Assembly (NCBI GenBank): GCA_020403265.1
Contig: JADBXZ010000009.1
Span: forward strand, 62,001-126,000
Direction: 5' to 3'
Source: Bacteroidota bacterium
GTDB lineage: Bacteria > Bacteroidota > Bacteroidia > B-17B0 > Aurantibacillaceae
DNA length: 64,000 nt
Notes under the pieces: model-generated
The model's database searches: none
What the model saw: only the letters and a program-made list of their open reading frames with translations
Told to the model about the DNA's origin: nothing
Made by a program: the position numbers and the translations under genes
In this document: positions 35,674-44,206 of the stretch, in pieces
How positions within the stretch are numbered: the first letter of the stretch is position 1
Layout of the letters: every line of letters starts with the position of its first letter

Positions 35674-35898
35674 TTATTTGATACTACAAGTGTAATCAGT
35701 TAAAGAATGTCCGTCTGCAATTAAATCTTCTTCACATTTTTTTTGCGCTTGTTTTTTGGTAACCTTGTTGTATTGATAATTAACCTCCCAAACGAAAACA
35801 AAGCCCCTTCTTTCTTCATTTGTTGTGCACTTACAGGAGTAATTTTTTTTACATCCGGTTATAATGATCATCATACAAAGTAGTAGGACTTGTTTCAT
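35674..35898 (-). CDS. Mini-lipoprotein, CKKxYxCxC family (copy 3)
   Basis: A 74-residue lipoprotein with signal LLCMMIIITGC, mature start CKKNYSCKCTTNE, a central aromatic stretch (FVFVWEVNYQY), then KKQAQKKC and the end YTCSIK. It shares the CKKxY[ST]CxC, KxC and C-x-I-K pattern of the copies at 33267 and 33510. Unlike those, it sits inside a housekeeping operon between purE (17 bases) and the DciA-like gene (one base). Function unknown. Confidence 0.68.
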   Translation of the reverse strand: MKQVLLLCMMIIITGCKKNYSCKCTTNEERRGFVFVWEVNYQYNKVTKKQAQKKCEEDLIADGHSLTDYTCSIK

Positions 35899-35915
35899 GT
35901 AATATCCAATTAATT

Positions 35916-36425
35916 TTAAAGGTATTTCTTCGGTGTGTGATTTCTTAATTCATCACTGGCTACTAAAACTTTTTCTTTTAAGTCTGATTTAAATTGAATG
36001 AGTTTTTGCAACACTGTTGCATCTGATGAGCCAATAATTTGCGCCGCTAAAATACCTGCATTTTGTGCAGCATTTAAAGCAACTGTGGCAACCGGCACAC
36101 CGTTAGGCATTTGTAAAATACTTAATATACTATCCCAGCCATCAATGCTGTTAGAGCTTTTAATGGGCACACCAATTACAGGTAAAGGTGTTAAGCTGGC
36201 TACCATACCCGGTAAATGAGCGGCTCCACCGGCACCGGCAATTATCACTTTAAGTCCTCTTTCGTGTGCGTTTTTAGCATAGTCAAACATTTTATCAGGC
36301 GTTCTGTGTGCCGACACAACGTCTATTTCATAGGTTATGCCTAAGTCTTTTAATATATCTGCAGCTGCTTGCATAGTGGGCAAATCACTTTTACTGCCCA
36401 TAATAATTCCTACATGTGGATTCAT
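35916..36425 (-). CDS. purE: N5-carboxyaminoimidazole ribonucleotide mutase
   Basis: PurE converts N5-CAIR to CAIR in purine biosynthesis. The 169-residue protein has GIIMGSKSDLPTM, VVSAHRTPDKM, AGAGGAAHLPGMVA and PVIGVPIKSS, the usual class I signatures that bind the ribonucleotide and hold the catalytic histidine. purK is not adjacent. It is four bases from the metallo-beta-lactamase gene and followed by a mini-lipoprotein. Confidence 0.96.
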   Translation of the reverse strand: MNPHVGIIMGSKSDLPTMQAAADILKDLGITYEIDVVSAHRTPDKMFDYAKNAHERGLKVIIAGAGGAAHLPGMVASLTPLPVIGVPIKSSNSIDGWDSILSILQMPNGVPVATVALNAAQNAGILAAQIIGSSDATVLQKLIQFKSDLKEKVLVASDELRNHTPKKYL

Positions 36426-36428
36426 AGA

Positions 36429-37421
36429 CTAAAAGTACATTTTATTTCCAAGTTGTGGAAACAAAACGTGTTCTTTTTTGCCTGATGCAGTGATTAATTT
36501 TTTCAACTCTTCTTCAGGATAAAACAATGGCTCATCACTTAAATCAAAGGTTCCATAATGCATAGGAATTAAGTGTTTGGCACCTAAATCTTGAAAGGCT
36601 TTAAAAGCTCTTTCAGGGCTGGTGTGTGATGATTTCATGAACCATTCCGGTTCACATGCGCCAATACCAAGTATGGCATAATCTATTTTTCTAAACAATT
36701 TACCTATTTCTTCAAAATGAACACAATACCCGCTATCTGCACCAAAGTAAATGGTTTTGATTTTGCTTTCTATCAAAAAACTTCCCCATAGCATTTGATT
36801 GAGATCTAAAAGTCCTCTTCTGTTCCAGTGTTTAGCAGGTAAAAAATGGACATTGAATTCCTCGTCTAAAGCATACGATTGATACCAGCCGGCTTCTACA
36901 ATTTTATTTTTTATTCTCCACTTATTCAGTAGAGTCGAAATTTGCAAAGCAGTTAAAATGATGGCATTAGGGTTTTGCTTGCAGATTAATTGTAAGCTTT
37001 TTTTATCTAAATGATCACGATGATTATGGGATAATAGAATGTAATCCACTTGCGTAAGTTCTTCCGGTTTAAAAGGCATAGGACTCATACGTTTTACCGG
37101 TCCTACGTTAAATAGCACCGGATCTGTTATAATATTTTTACCATGTAGGGTAAATAAAAATGTAGCATGTCCAATGTAAAACAGTCCATCTTGTATGTCA
37201 TTGGGTTTGTATTCGTTAGTTGAAACAGAAAATGGACTCTGCTGATTTTTTTTAAGTGATTTAAATTGGTTTTTACCGGTTAACCATTTAAATAGGTCAT
37301 TATAGCTTCTTTCGCTCGGTTTAATTAAGTTAACATATTGATTTTTGTGATTAACGAAATTTCCTTTCCAGTCATCTTTAATAAAGTTCAACTCGGGATT
37401 ATGTGTGGGTCTCTTTTTCAA
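36429..37421 (-). CDS. Metallo-beta-lactamase-fold hydrolase (UlaG / NAPE-PLD-like)
   Basis: A 330-residue cytoplasmic hydrolase. YIGHATFLFTLHGKNIITDPVLF and the metal site LLSHNHRDHLD (HxHxDH) place it in the UlaG/NAPE-PLD branch. Further ligands are in LPAKHWNRRG, YFGADSGY and PMHYGTFDLSDEP. Related proteins cleave phosphodiesters or lactones; the substrate here is not deducible. The start is TTG 37421 (product MKKRPTHNPE); no ATG is available at the N-terminus. It is 17 bases after the SDR gene. Confidence 0.87.
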   Translation of the reverse strand: MKKRPTHNPELNFIKDDWKGNFVNHKNQYVNLIKPSERSYNDLFKWLTGKNQFKSLKKNQQSPFSVSTNEYKPNDIQDGLFYIGHATFLFTLHGKNIITDPVLFNVGPVKRMSPMPFKPEELTQVDYILLSHNHRDHLDKKSLQLICKQNPNAIILTALQISTLLNKWRIKNKIVEAGWYQSYALDEEFNVHFLPAKHWNRRGLLDLNQMLWGSFLIESKIKTIYFGADSGYCVHFEEIGKLFRKIDYAILGIGACEPEWFMKSSHTSPERAFKAFQDLGAKHLIPMHYGTFDLSDEPLFYPEEELKKLITASGKKEHVLFPQLGNKMYF

Positions 37422-37438
37422 ATTAAGTCAGTTGCGAA

Positions 37439-38221
37439 TTAGACTTTATCTTGCATAAAACGCACAATTTTTAAAACCAGGTTTCTTGGTGCGAATCGTG
37501 TTGTATTGGCCAAAATGTAATTCATGGTACCATGGATGGCAACTTTTTTTCCTTTAAGTAGGGCGTTGTAACCATACAAGGCTACTTCTTCGGAACTTGG
37601 CAAGTTTTTGTTTTTAAATAATTTACTATTTTCCAAAGATGCTGAAGTTTCAAAGCCGCTTTTAGTAGGTCCGGGGCACAAAGCGGTTACTGTTACCCCT
37701 GTATTTTCCAATTCGTTGGCAATGGCTTCACTGAAATGTAATACATAAGCTTTCGTAGCGAAGTAAACGCTCATCAAAGGCCCCGGTTGAAATGCCGCAA
37801 TTGATGAAACATTTAAAATTTTTCCCGATTTATTTTTAACCATCGCCGGCAAAAATAAATGTGTTAAATAGGTTAATGTTGTTATGTTTAAATTAATCAT
37901 CTGCTCTTGTTTGGTCCAATTGCTCTCGGCAAAGAAGCCAAAATCACCAAATCCGGCGTTGTTAACCAGGTGCGTAACATTTAGATTTTCATTGGTACAG
38001 TAATTAAATATTTCAAGGGCTGATTCGTAGTTACTTAAATCTTTCGCAAGTAACGTTACTTCAACTTTGTATTTTGAAATGAGTTCGTTAGCTAGCATTT
38101 CAAGTTTGTCTTTGCTTCTCGCTACCAAAAGAAGATGTTGATGATTGTTTTCAGCAAATATTTTTGCAAGTTCCATGCCTATTCCGCTAGAGGCGCCTGT
38201 TATGATGACGGTGTTTTTCAT
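37439..38221 (-). CDS. Short-chain dehydrogenase/reductase (DltE-like SDR)
   Basis: A 260-residue SDR with cofactor motif ITGASSGIGMELAK, NNAGFGDFG, the catalytic serine in NVSSIAAF and YFATKAYV carrying the Tyr-Lys pair. The C-terminal LCPGPTKSGF matches acyl/keto-reductase-like members. The substrate is unknown. It lies 39 bases after the TetR gene and is probably controlled by it together with the hydrolase that follows. Confidence 0.9.
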   Translation of the reverse strand: MKNTVIITGASSGIGMELAKIFAENNHQHLLLVARSKDKLEMLANELISKYKVEVTLLAKDLSNYESALEIFNYCTNENLNVTHLVNNAGFGDFGFFAESNWTKQEQMINLNITTLTYLTHLFLPAMVKNKSGKILNVSSIAAFQPGPLMSVYFATKAYVLHFSEAIANELENTGVTVTALCPGPTKSGFETSASLENSKLFKNKNLPSSEEVALYGYNALLKGKKVAIHGTMNYILANTTRFAPRNLVLKIVRFMQDKV

Positions 38222-38260
38222 AAGTTGATAATTGATTATTTATTCATTAATTTATTTATT

Positions 38261-38836
38261 TTATTTTCGAATGGCCTGCCAACTCATCTCAAAACATAGA
38301 TGTATGTTAGTTTTGGTTGGTTTTATTTTGTTGGCCAGTATTAATTTAATTGTTTCGTGAATGGGCCCTGAGATTTGCGATTGGATGATTAATACATCTC
38401 CTTTTTTAATTAATTCGTTGTTTTGCGCTTGTTTTATAAACTCAAATACGGGTTCCATAATGGAATGGGCAAAATCTATCGTTTGTTTCGAAAGCAGTCC
38501 GCTATGGAAAAAATGTTCTACAAATAGCATTTTTTCAGGAAATTTCATGCAAAAATTAAAGTAACTCAACCACATTTTTTGAAAGGTGTTGTAAAAACTT
38601 AGGGAGTGATGTTTAGGATTAATTAAAACCTGAACGATTTCTGATTTAACCTCCTTAAAAAGTGAATTAATCAAGGCTTCTTTTGTTGGGTAGTAAACAT
38701 AAAGGGTCCCGGCAGCTACGTCGGCTTCTTTTGCTACATCAGCCATTTTTAGACCGGCAAACCCTGTTTTTAGTACTAATACACATGCGGCTTTGTTAAT
38801 TTGTTCAAGTTTGTGTTGATCCTTTATTCTTGCCAT
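38261..38836 (-). CDS. TetR/AcrR family transcriptional regulator
   Basis: A 191-residue repressor-type protein. The N-terminal helix-turn-helix lies in LKMADVAKEADVAAGTLYVYYPTKEALINSLF, the canonical TetR pattern, and the remainder is a ligand-binding helical domain. It heads a minus-strand run (SDR, MBL-fold, purE and others) and diverges from the alpha/beta hydrolase. A TAATTTTG box lies seven bases before its ATG, and the inverted repeat GAATA-TT-TATTC lies just upstream, a plausible autoregulatory operator. Confidence 0.92.
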   Translation of the reverse strand: MARIKDQHKLEQINKAACVLVLKTGFAGLKMADVAKEADVAAGTLYVYYPTKEALINSLFKEVKSEIVQVLINPKHHSLSFYNTFQKMWLSYFNFCMKFPEKMLFVEHFFHSGLLSKQTIDFAHSIMEPVFEFIKQAQNNELIKKGDVLIIQSQISGPIHETIKLILANKIKPTKTNIHLCFEMSWQAIRK

Positions 38837-38843
38837 TACAGCA

Positions 38844-38851
38844 CAAAATTA
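38844..38851 (-). promoter_or_regulatory. -7 promoter box (TAATTTTG) for the TetR gene
   Basis: An exact TAnnTTTG match on the minus strand, seven bases from the ATG at 38836. Confidence 0.5.
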
Positions 38852-38853
38852 AT

Positions 38854-38865
38854 GAATATTTATTC
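38854..38865. promoter_or_regulatory. Candidate TetR operator (GAATA-tt-TATTC)
   Basis: An inverted repeat with perfect five-base arms between the TetR -7 box and the divergent hydrolase promoter. Position suits autoregulation. The arms are short and AT-rich, so chance occurrence is possible. Confidence 0.35.
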
Positions 38866-38902
38866 GGTAATAAAATTATTATGTTAATACTTGCTAAAAA
38901 GG

Positions 38903-38910
38903 TAATTTTG
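38903..38910 (+). promoter_or_regulatory. -7 promoter box (TAATTTTG) for the alpha/beta hydrolase gene
   Basis: An exact TAnnTTTG match, eight bases before the ATG at 38919, predicting a leader of about five bases. Confidence 0.5.
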
Positions 38911-38918
38911 CAGTTGAT

Positions 38919-39689
38919 ATGGAATTAGCATTTAGAAAATACGGAGAAGGACCATCTCTTTTAATTTTGCATGGTCTTTTTGGTCAAATGGATAACTGGA
39001 ATTCATTAGCAAAACAGTTTGCTTCGCTTGGATTCACTGCCATTACAATTGATCAGCGTAATCATGGTTTATCTCCTCATTCGTACGAATGGACTTATGA
39101 ATTAATGGCGCATGATTTAATGGAGTTTATTGAACACCATAACCTTCAATCTCCAATAATTCTTGGTCATAGTATGGGCGGTAAGACGCTAATGTTTTTC
39201 GAAAAACTATTTCCAAAAATTGCACAAAAACTTATTATTTGTGATATAGCCGCCCGTGCATATGAACCAAAGCATAATGAAGTTGTTGCCGCACTGAATG
39301 CCGTTGATTTTAATCATGTTAAAACGCGTAAAGATGCTGAATTGGTTTTAAATTCGTTTATTAAGGATTTTGGAACCAAACAGTTTTTGCTAAAGAACAT
39401 TTATTGGAAAGATACCGATGCTAATTTAATGGATTGGCGATTTAATCTTAAAGCCATTACCGACAATTATAATAATGTAAGCGTTGCTGTGCCTGAGTTT
39501 ATTTCCAACTCACCAACCTTAATCATCAGGGGTAGTTTATCTGATTATATTAATGAAGAGGATATACAGAACTTTAACCTTAGGTTTAACAATATTACAA
39601 TTGAAACGATTTTGGATGCAGGGCATTGGGTGCATGCTGAAAAACCTTTAGACTTTTTTGAATGTGTAAAACGTTTTATAGTAAATTAA
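38919..39689 (+). CDS. Alpha/beta hydrolase (YbfF-like esterase)
   Basis: A 256-residue cytoplasmic esterase. LLILHGLFGQMDNW forms the oxyanion region, DQRNHGLSPH follows, the nucleophile is in ILGHSMGGKTLM (GHSMGG), and the C-terminal histidine is in LDAGHWVHAEKP. The arrangement matches YbfF and related acyl esterases. It diverges from the TetR gene and overlaps the convergent HAD gene by 14 bases. Confidence 0.9.
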   Translation: MELAFRKYGEGPSLLILHGLFGQMDNWNSLAKQFASLGFTAITIDQRNHGLSPHSYEWTYELMAHDLMEFIEHHNLQSPIILGHSMGGKTLMFFEKLFPKIAQKLIICDIAARAYEPKHNEVVAALNAVDFNHVKTRKDAELVLNSFIKDFGTKQFLLKNIYWKDTDANLMDWRFNLKAITDNYNNVSVAVPEFISNSPTLIIRGSLSDYINEEDIQNFNLRFNNITIETILDAGHWVHAEKPLDFFECVKRFIVN

Positions 39690-40305
39690 GTTTTTCAAGT
39701 AACGTTTGAACCTCCATGTTTTTCTCAAGGAGGTGCGCATTAATACCAACTTCTCCTGCACCTTTCACGTGCTGTATAGAGTCGTCAATAAAAATGGTTT
39801 CAGTTGGATTAAGTTTATTTTCATTTAATACAAACTCAAATATTTCCGCATCAGGTTTTCGCATGCCTAATCTGCATGAATAGTAGAGTTTATCAAAGTA
39901 ATCTTCAAAATTTTGTATGCCGTGTGTTCTTCTCAAATCGCGTTCAAATACCTCAATATGCGTTTCATTGGTATTACTTAATAAAAAGGTATTGTAACGT
40001 TGTTTAGCCGAAACTAATGTATCAAAACGATGTTCAGGAAAGTCCAGTAACATGGCATTCCATGCGTTGTATAATACATCCATTTCACCATTATAACCAA
40101 TTGTTTTTGCAAGCTCATAAAAAAAAGTTTCCTGCGAGATTGTACCCTTATCAAATGAATTAAACAAGTCTGATTGTTTGGCTTGTGTATAAATTTCTTC
40201 AAACGGTTGCGTGCTAAAAGCGTTAAAAGCTTTAATAGATTTATTAATGTCAAGGTTAATAATTACGCCGCCCAAGTCGAAAATTATATTTTTAATATGC
40301 CGCAT
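39676..40305 (-). CDS. HAD-superfamily phosphatase (subfamily IA, YihX-like)
   Basis: It carries motif I IIFDLGGVIINLD (nucleophile Asp10), motif II FLLSNTNETH, motif III RKPDAEIF and motif IV FIDDSIQHVKGA. The family hydrolyses sugar phosphates such as glucose-1-phosphate. The ORF track starts 33 codons earlier, inside the divergent SpoIIE gene; I choose ATG 40305 (product MRHIKNIIFD), 209 residues, since motif I then begins at residue 7 as usual. It diverges from the SpoIIE phosphatase gene. Confidence 0.9.
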   Translation of the reverse strand: MRHIKNIIFDLGGVIINLDINKSIKAFNAFSTQPFEEIYTQAKQSDLFNSFDKGTISQETFFYELAKTIGYNGEMDVLYNAWNAMLLDFPEHRFDTLVSAKQRYNTFLLSNTNETHIEVFERDLRRTHGIQNFEDYFDKLYYSCRLGMRKPDAEIFEFVLNENKLNPTETIFIDDSIQHVKGAGEVGINAHLLEKNMEVQTLLEKLNLL

Positions 40306-40311
40306 TAAAGT

Positions 40312-40319
40312 TATATTTG
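40312..40319 (+). promoter_or_regulatory. -7 promoter box (TATATTTG) for the SpoIIE phosphatase gene
   Basis: An exact TAnnTTTG match about 30 bases before the ATG at 40349. A short frame ATG ACG...TAA (8 codons) begins two bases after the box. Confidence 0.45.
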
Positions 40320-40348
40320 AATGACGAAAATAAACATTAGAAGTTAAC

Positions 40349-42628
40349 ATGAAAATAGGCATTAAACTCACCTTAACATTTTTTGGAATTTCTTTACTCG
40401 CCATGTTGGTTGCCGGTGTTATTAGTTACCGCGATGCCAAAGAAACACTGCAAGAGGAATCTTTTAAAAAACTAACTGCCATCCGTGAGATGAAATCTAG
40501 TCAGGTTGTGGATTATTTTACACAAATTGAACATCAATTATTGGCCTTTGCAGAGAACCCCTCTACTGTTGAGGCCATGAAAGGATTTAAAGAAGGATTT
40601 CGTTTAATGACCAAGGATTTTAGTAATCGAGACCCGAATGACATTCATCGCAACAATAGAATGGAAGACTATTTAGATACTTTTTTTATTCCGCGATTAA
40701 ATGCCCAAAGCCTCAATGTAGTTAATAAAAAGAGTTTAAGACCATTGAATTTAAACGCTTTGTTATTACAGGAGTTATACATCGCTAACAATAAGTATAC
40801 TTCTGAAAACAGATTAAATTGTGATTCTTTGCCGCAAAAATTTGTTTATAATAATATTCATAAAAAATACCACCACGTTATCAGAAACTATATGTTGCGC
40901 TTTGGTTTTTATGATGTTTTTTTTATTGATAACGAAAGTGCAGATATTGTTTATACGGTATATAAAGAGATAGATTTTGCTTCTTCCTTAGAATCCGGTG
41001 CCTACCGAAATACTAATTTAGCGAGAGCATTTAATGGAGCCCTATCACTTGATTCAAACAAGAAATCTATTCTTGTTGATTTTGAGGAATATCTTCCATC
41101 CTACAATTTACCTGCCTCATTTATAGCATGCCCGGTAAAGGAAAATGGTAAAATAATCGGCGTTGTAGCATTTCAAATGCCTATTGACAATATTAATAAG
41201 TTAATGACGAATAACAATAAGTGGAAAGAAATTGGTTTAGGCACAACAGGTGAAACATACATAGTAGGGGAAGATTTTACATTGAGAAACCAAAGTAGAT
41301 TTTTAATAGAGGATAGTGCAGGCTATTTTAAGTTGTTAAATGAAATAGGCGTAAGTAATCTCAGAATTCAAAAAATAAAAACCTATCATAGTACTGTTGG
41401 GTTGCAGGAAGTGAAGACGAAGGGGACAAGGGAAGCTTTAACAGGTAAAACTGCCAATATGATTTTTGAGGATTATAGAGGTATTCCTGTATTGTCGTCT
41501 TTTATGCCATTAAACTTATTCGGTATGAAGTGGGTTATTTTAAGCGAAATTGACGAAAGTGAAGCGTTTGAGCCGGCTAAACAATTGAGAAATAAAATCA
41601 TTAATGCTTCTATTGTTTTAATCGTTTTTGTATTACTAATTTCTTACTTTATCTCCAGGAAGGTAACCAAACCGATTAAAGAGTTGGAATACGATGCCTA
41701 CGAGTTAGCCAAAGGTAATTTAGATGTTGAAATTGTGAATGATAGGGTAGATGAAATTGGTTCATTAGCCAGCAGCTTTCAGCAAATGCAGCATTCAATT
41801 AAAGATTTGATTCACGGATTGGAAGATAAAGTTCTGGAGCGCACACAAGAGGTAGTTCGTCAAAAAGATATTATTGAACATAAACAAAAGGAAATTGTAG
41901 ACAGTTTAAATTATGCGGGTAGAATCCAAAGTACATTACTTGCAAACGAAACTTTTTTAAATAAATACTTACCGAATCATTTTATTTTGTTTAAACCAAA
42001 GGATATTGTTAGTGGAGATTTTTATTTTGCAACTAAAACCGCCACTCATTTTTACATAGCAGTTTGTGATAGTACCGGACACGGAGTGCCCGGCGCCATT
42101 ATGAGCATCCTTAATATGGCTTTCATCAACGAGGCAATTGGTCAGCATAAATTAGCCGAGCCGGACAAAATATTAAATCATGTAAGAGAGCGTTTGATTA
42201 ACAGTTTATCAAAGTATGGCGGACAAGATGGTATGGATGGTATTTTGTTTTGTATTGATCTACAATCTAAAAAAATAACTTATGCCGCTGCCAATAATGC
42301 GCCTATTTTAATCAGAAAAGGAGAAGTAATTGAGCTGGAGTGCGACAAAATGCCAATTGGTAAAGGTTTAATTGAGAAGCAGTTTAGGTTATTTGAAATG
42401 AATGTGCAAAAAGATGATTTATTAGTGGCTTATACGGATGGGTTTGCAGATCAATTTGGCGGGCCAAAAGGCAAAAAGTTAATGTATAAACCGCTCAAAC
42501 AACAATTATTGGCTTTTAGTAGTTTAGATGTTAAAGATCAAAAGCTTAAATTAGATAATTATTTTGAAGAGTGGCGAGGTGATATTGATCAAGTAGATGA
42601 TGTTTGTGTATTGGGTATTAAATTTTAG
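40349..42628 (+). CDS. Membrane sensor PP2C/SpoIIE phosphatase (Cache-like, HAMP)
   Basis: A 759-residue signalling protein. One helix lies near the N-terminus (LTFFGISLLAMLVAGVIS) and a large extracytoplasmic sensor, probably double Cache, covers about residues 35-415. A second helix (SIVLIVFVLLISYFIS) and a HAMP domain (KPIKELEYDAYELAKGNLD) follow. A coiled linker (QKEIVDSLNYAGRIQ) leads to a SpoIIE-type PP2C domain with VSGDFYFA and VCDSTGHGVPGAIMS, which hold the metal-binding aspartates. It would dephosphorylate an anti-sigma-antagonist-like partner. A lipoprotein gene follows four bases after its TAG stop. No STAS or anti-sigma gene is adjacent, although a SpoIIAA-like gene lies at 54.5 kb. 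Confidence 0.9.
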   Translation: MKIGIKLTLTFFGISLLAMLVAGVISYRDAKETLQEESFKKLTAIREMKSSQVVDYFTQIEHQLLAFAENPSTVEAMKGFKEGFRLMTKDFSNRDPNDIHRNNRMEDYLDTFFIPRLNAQSLNVVNKKSLRPLNLNALLLQELYIANNKYTSENRLNCDSLPQKFVYNNIHKKYHHVIRNYMLRFGFYDVFFIDNESADIVYTVYKEIDFASSLESGAYRNTNLARAFNGALSLDSNKKSILVDFEEYLPSYNLPASFIACPVKENGKIIGVVAFQMPIDNINKLMTNNNKWKEIGLGTTGETYIVGEDFTLRNQSRFLIEDSAGYFKLLNEIGVSNLRIQKIKTYHSTVGLQEVKTKGTREALTGKTANMIFEDYRGIPVLSSFMPLNLFGMKWVILSEIDESEAFEPAKQLRNKIINASIVLIVFVLLISYFISRKVTKPIKELEYDAYELAKGNLDVEIVNDRVDEIGSLASSFQQMQHSIKDLIHGLEDKVLERTQEVVRQKDIIEHKQKEIVDSLNYAGRIQSTLLANETFLNKYLPNHFILFKPKDIVSGDFYFATKTATHFYIAVCDSTGHGVPGAIMSILNMAFINEAIGQHKLAEPDKILNHVRERLINSLSKYGGQDGMDGILFCIDLQSKKITYAAANNAPILIRKGEVIELECDKMPIGKGLIEKQFRLFEMNVQKDDLLVAYTDGFADQFGGPKGKKLMYKPLKQQLLAFSSLDVKDQKLKLDNYFEEWRGDIDQVDDVCVLGIKF

Positions 42629-42632
42629 TATT

Positions 42633-43358
42633 ATGAGATATAGTTTGTTTATGTGTATGCTACTTGCAATAGTGGCTTGTAAAAAAGAAGAGATTAAAAA
42701 TCCTGATAAAAACCAAACTATTGCTACTTCCACAAAAATAGCCGGGGTTTTAAATTATGATATTTTAAGAACGAGTGTAGCTCCTTCTAATACCTTTTCA
42801 TCAGTGATGCAACTTAATGCCAGATTTTATTCACCGGAGGTGCCAGCCGGAGCAGCTAATGCCAACAACACTGTAAATGCAGGAACGGTAACAGCCAACG
42901 GTTACGGACTTAAACAAATCATTACCAACAGTACCACTGTATCTTATGTTGATACAACAGGCATGATTAGTAATTTCCCAATAACCTATTCACTCAGTGG
43001 CAGCAGTGTTTTCACCATCACAACTTTTACCAATTCATTAATTGCAACGCCTTCTATTAGTAATTTTAATACGCTGCCTTCCTTTATTTCAAAAGCCAGT
43101 GCATTTACTTTTACATTAGTTGATGCCGTAAATGTAAAAGATGCAGAATTATTGATTCACAACATTCCCGTTACCTTTACAAATAATGTGGTGAATGTGC
43201 CGGTTAATGTGCTTTCTACAATTCCTACCGCAACATTTATAAATGTTCAGTTAAAACTCACACCAACTGATGCTTCTATATATGTTTTTAACGGCAAAAA
43301 CTTTAGCGCCAGCTGCAATACAATTTATCTCAAGAAAAACGTTTACGTTACACCATAA
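42633..43358 (+). CDS. Hypothetical lipoprotein
   Basis: A 241-residue protein with a lipoprotein signal MRYSLFMCMLLAIVAC followed by KKEEIKN. I start at ATG 42633, as the twelve upstream codons of the track overlap the SpoIIE gene and hide the signal. The mature part is rich in Ser/Thr/Asn/Val with alternating beta-strand character and no recognised domain. It sits between the SpoIIE gene (four-base gap) and rlpA-like (TAATG overlap), so an envelope role is likely. Confidence 0.7.
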   Translation: MRYSLFMCMLLAIVACKKEEIKNPDKNQTIATSTKIAGVLNYDILRTSVAPSNTFSSVMQLNARFYSPEVPAGAANANNTVNAGTVTANGYGLKQIITNSTTVSYVDTTGMISNFPITYSLSGSSVFTITTFTNSLIATPSISNFNTLPSFISKASAFTFTLVDAVNVKDAELLIHNIPVTFTNNVVNVPVNVLSTIPTATFINVQLKLTPTDASIYVFNGKNFSASCNTIYLKKNVYVTP

Positions 43359-43747
43359 TGAAATGGATTTTTGTAATTGCTGTTTTTCCTTCTTACCTTC
43401 AAGCTCAACAGGATTCAATAAGTAGTAAAGAAACCGTAAAGCCAATTCAATTTGAGGCTTGCATGGCCAGTTATTATGCTAAAAAATTTGAAGGAAGAAA
43501 ATGCAGCAGCGGCGAACGTTTCAGAAATGACAGTTTAACGGCAGCACATAAAAATTTACCTTTTGGCACGAAACTAAAAGTAATCAATTTAAACAACGAT
43601 AGTTCTGTTGTTGTGCGAATTAATGACCGCTTACCAAAAAAATCAAAACGCTGCATCGATTTAACACAGCGGGCTGCCAGGCAGTTGAATTTTATCGAAA
43701 GTGGTGTAACGAAGGTAAAATTCGAAATATTAAAAGATTCAATTTAA
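43358..43747 (+). CDS. RlpA-like double-psi beta-barrel protein
   Basis: A 129-residue exported protein with a signal peptide (FVIAVFPSYLQAQ) and one double-psi beta-barrel. Diagnostic segments are ACMASYYAKKFEGRKCSSGERF, LTAAHKNLPFGTKLKV and VVVRINDRLPKKSKRCIDLTQRAARQL. RlpA proteins are septal ring lytic transglycosylases that cut denuded glycan strands. The SPOR domain of the classic form is absent, as is common in Bacteroidota. Its ATG overlaps the lipoprotein stop by one base. Confidence 0.88.
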   Translation: MKWIFVIAVFPSYLQAQQDSISSKETVKPIQFEACMASYYAKKFEGRKCSSGERFRNDSLTAAHKNLPFGTKLKVINLNNDSSVVVRINDRLPKKSKRCIDLTQRAARQLNFIESGVTKVKFEILKDSI

Positions 43748-44206
43748 ACACAGCCCTTTTTATACCATTCATATATCTTAAGTGGGCCATAGTCAGTCTG
43801 AGCGGAGTCGAAGACTGCAGACACACGTCTCTTAATAATTTTTTGTCAGACAAGTACACACTTTGACAAGCTCAAATATAACAGACAACTTAACCCATTT
43901 TATTCATTTGGTTTTCCAAATGAATAAACGATGTAAGAAAATCAACCATTTGCTAAGGAATACATGAAATCCAAATGGTGATTTTCTAAATCGGGCTTGC
44001 CTGCTTAATCCATGTTTACCTAGCTTTAGCAGCCCTACCTGCAATAGGCAGGATAACCCCAATTAATACAAGTAGTTCGGCTAATTCTTAGCCTCCTATT
44101 GCATAAATTGGGTTTAATACTTATGTATGGTATTAGTTAATTACCTGTTTATAAATCAAGGTTAATTGCCTTCTGAATCCTTATACATTTACTTTAAAAT
44201 TTAATT
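43748..44206. other. Hairpin-rich non-coding region, including a REP-like element
   Basis: A 459-bp gap without a gene, holding a run of inverted repeats. At 43796-43835 CAGTCTGAGCGGAGTCGAAG resembles REP-type elements of Bacteroidota. Then a ten-pair hairpin ATTCATTTGG-TTTT-CCAAATGAAT (43902-43925), a sixteen-pair stem AGAAAATCA(a)CCATTTG with its complement (43936-43987), a CCTGC/GCAGG hairpin (44038-44052), AACCC(C)AATT/AATTGGGTT (44055-44114) enclosing GGCTAA-TTC-TTAGCC (44079-44093), and TAATAC/GTATTA after that. It could be a REP/MITE-like insertion or a structured RNA leader of the SPFH gene. Confidence 0.6.

Noticed and set aside
44055-44114. Integron attC site
   Set aside because: The stem is attC-sized but no GTTRRRY core is found at its 3' end, and no integrase is in the window.
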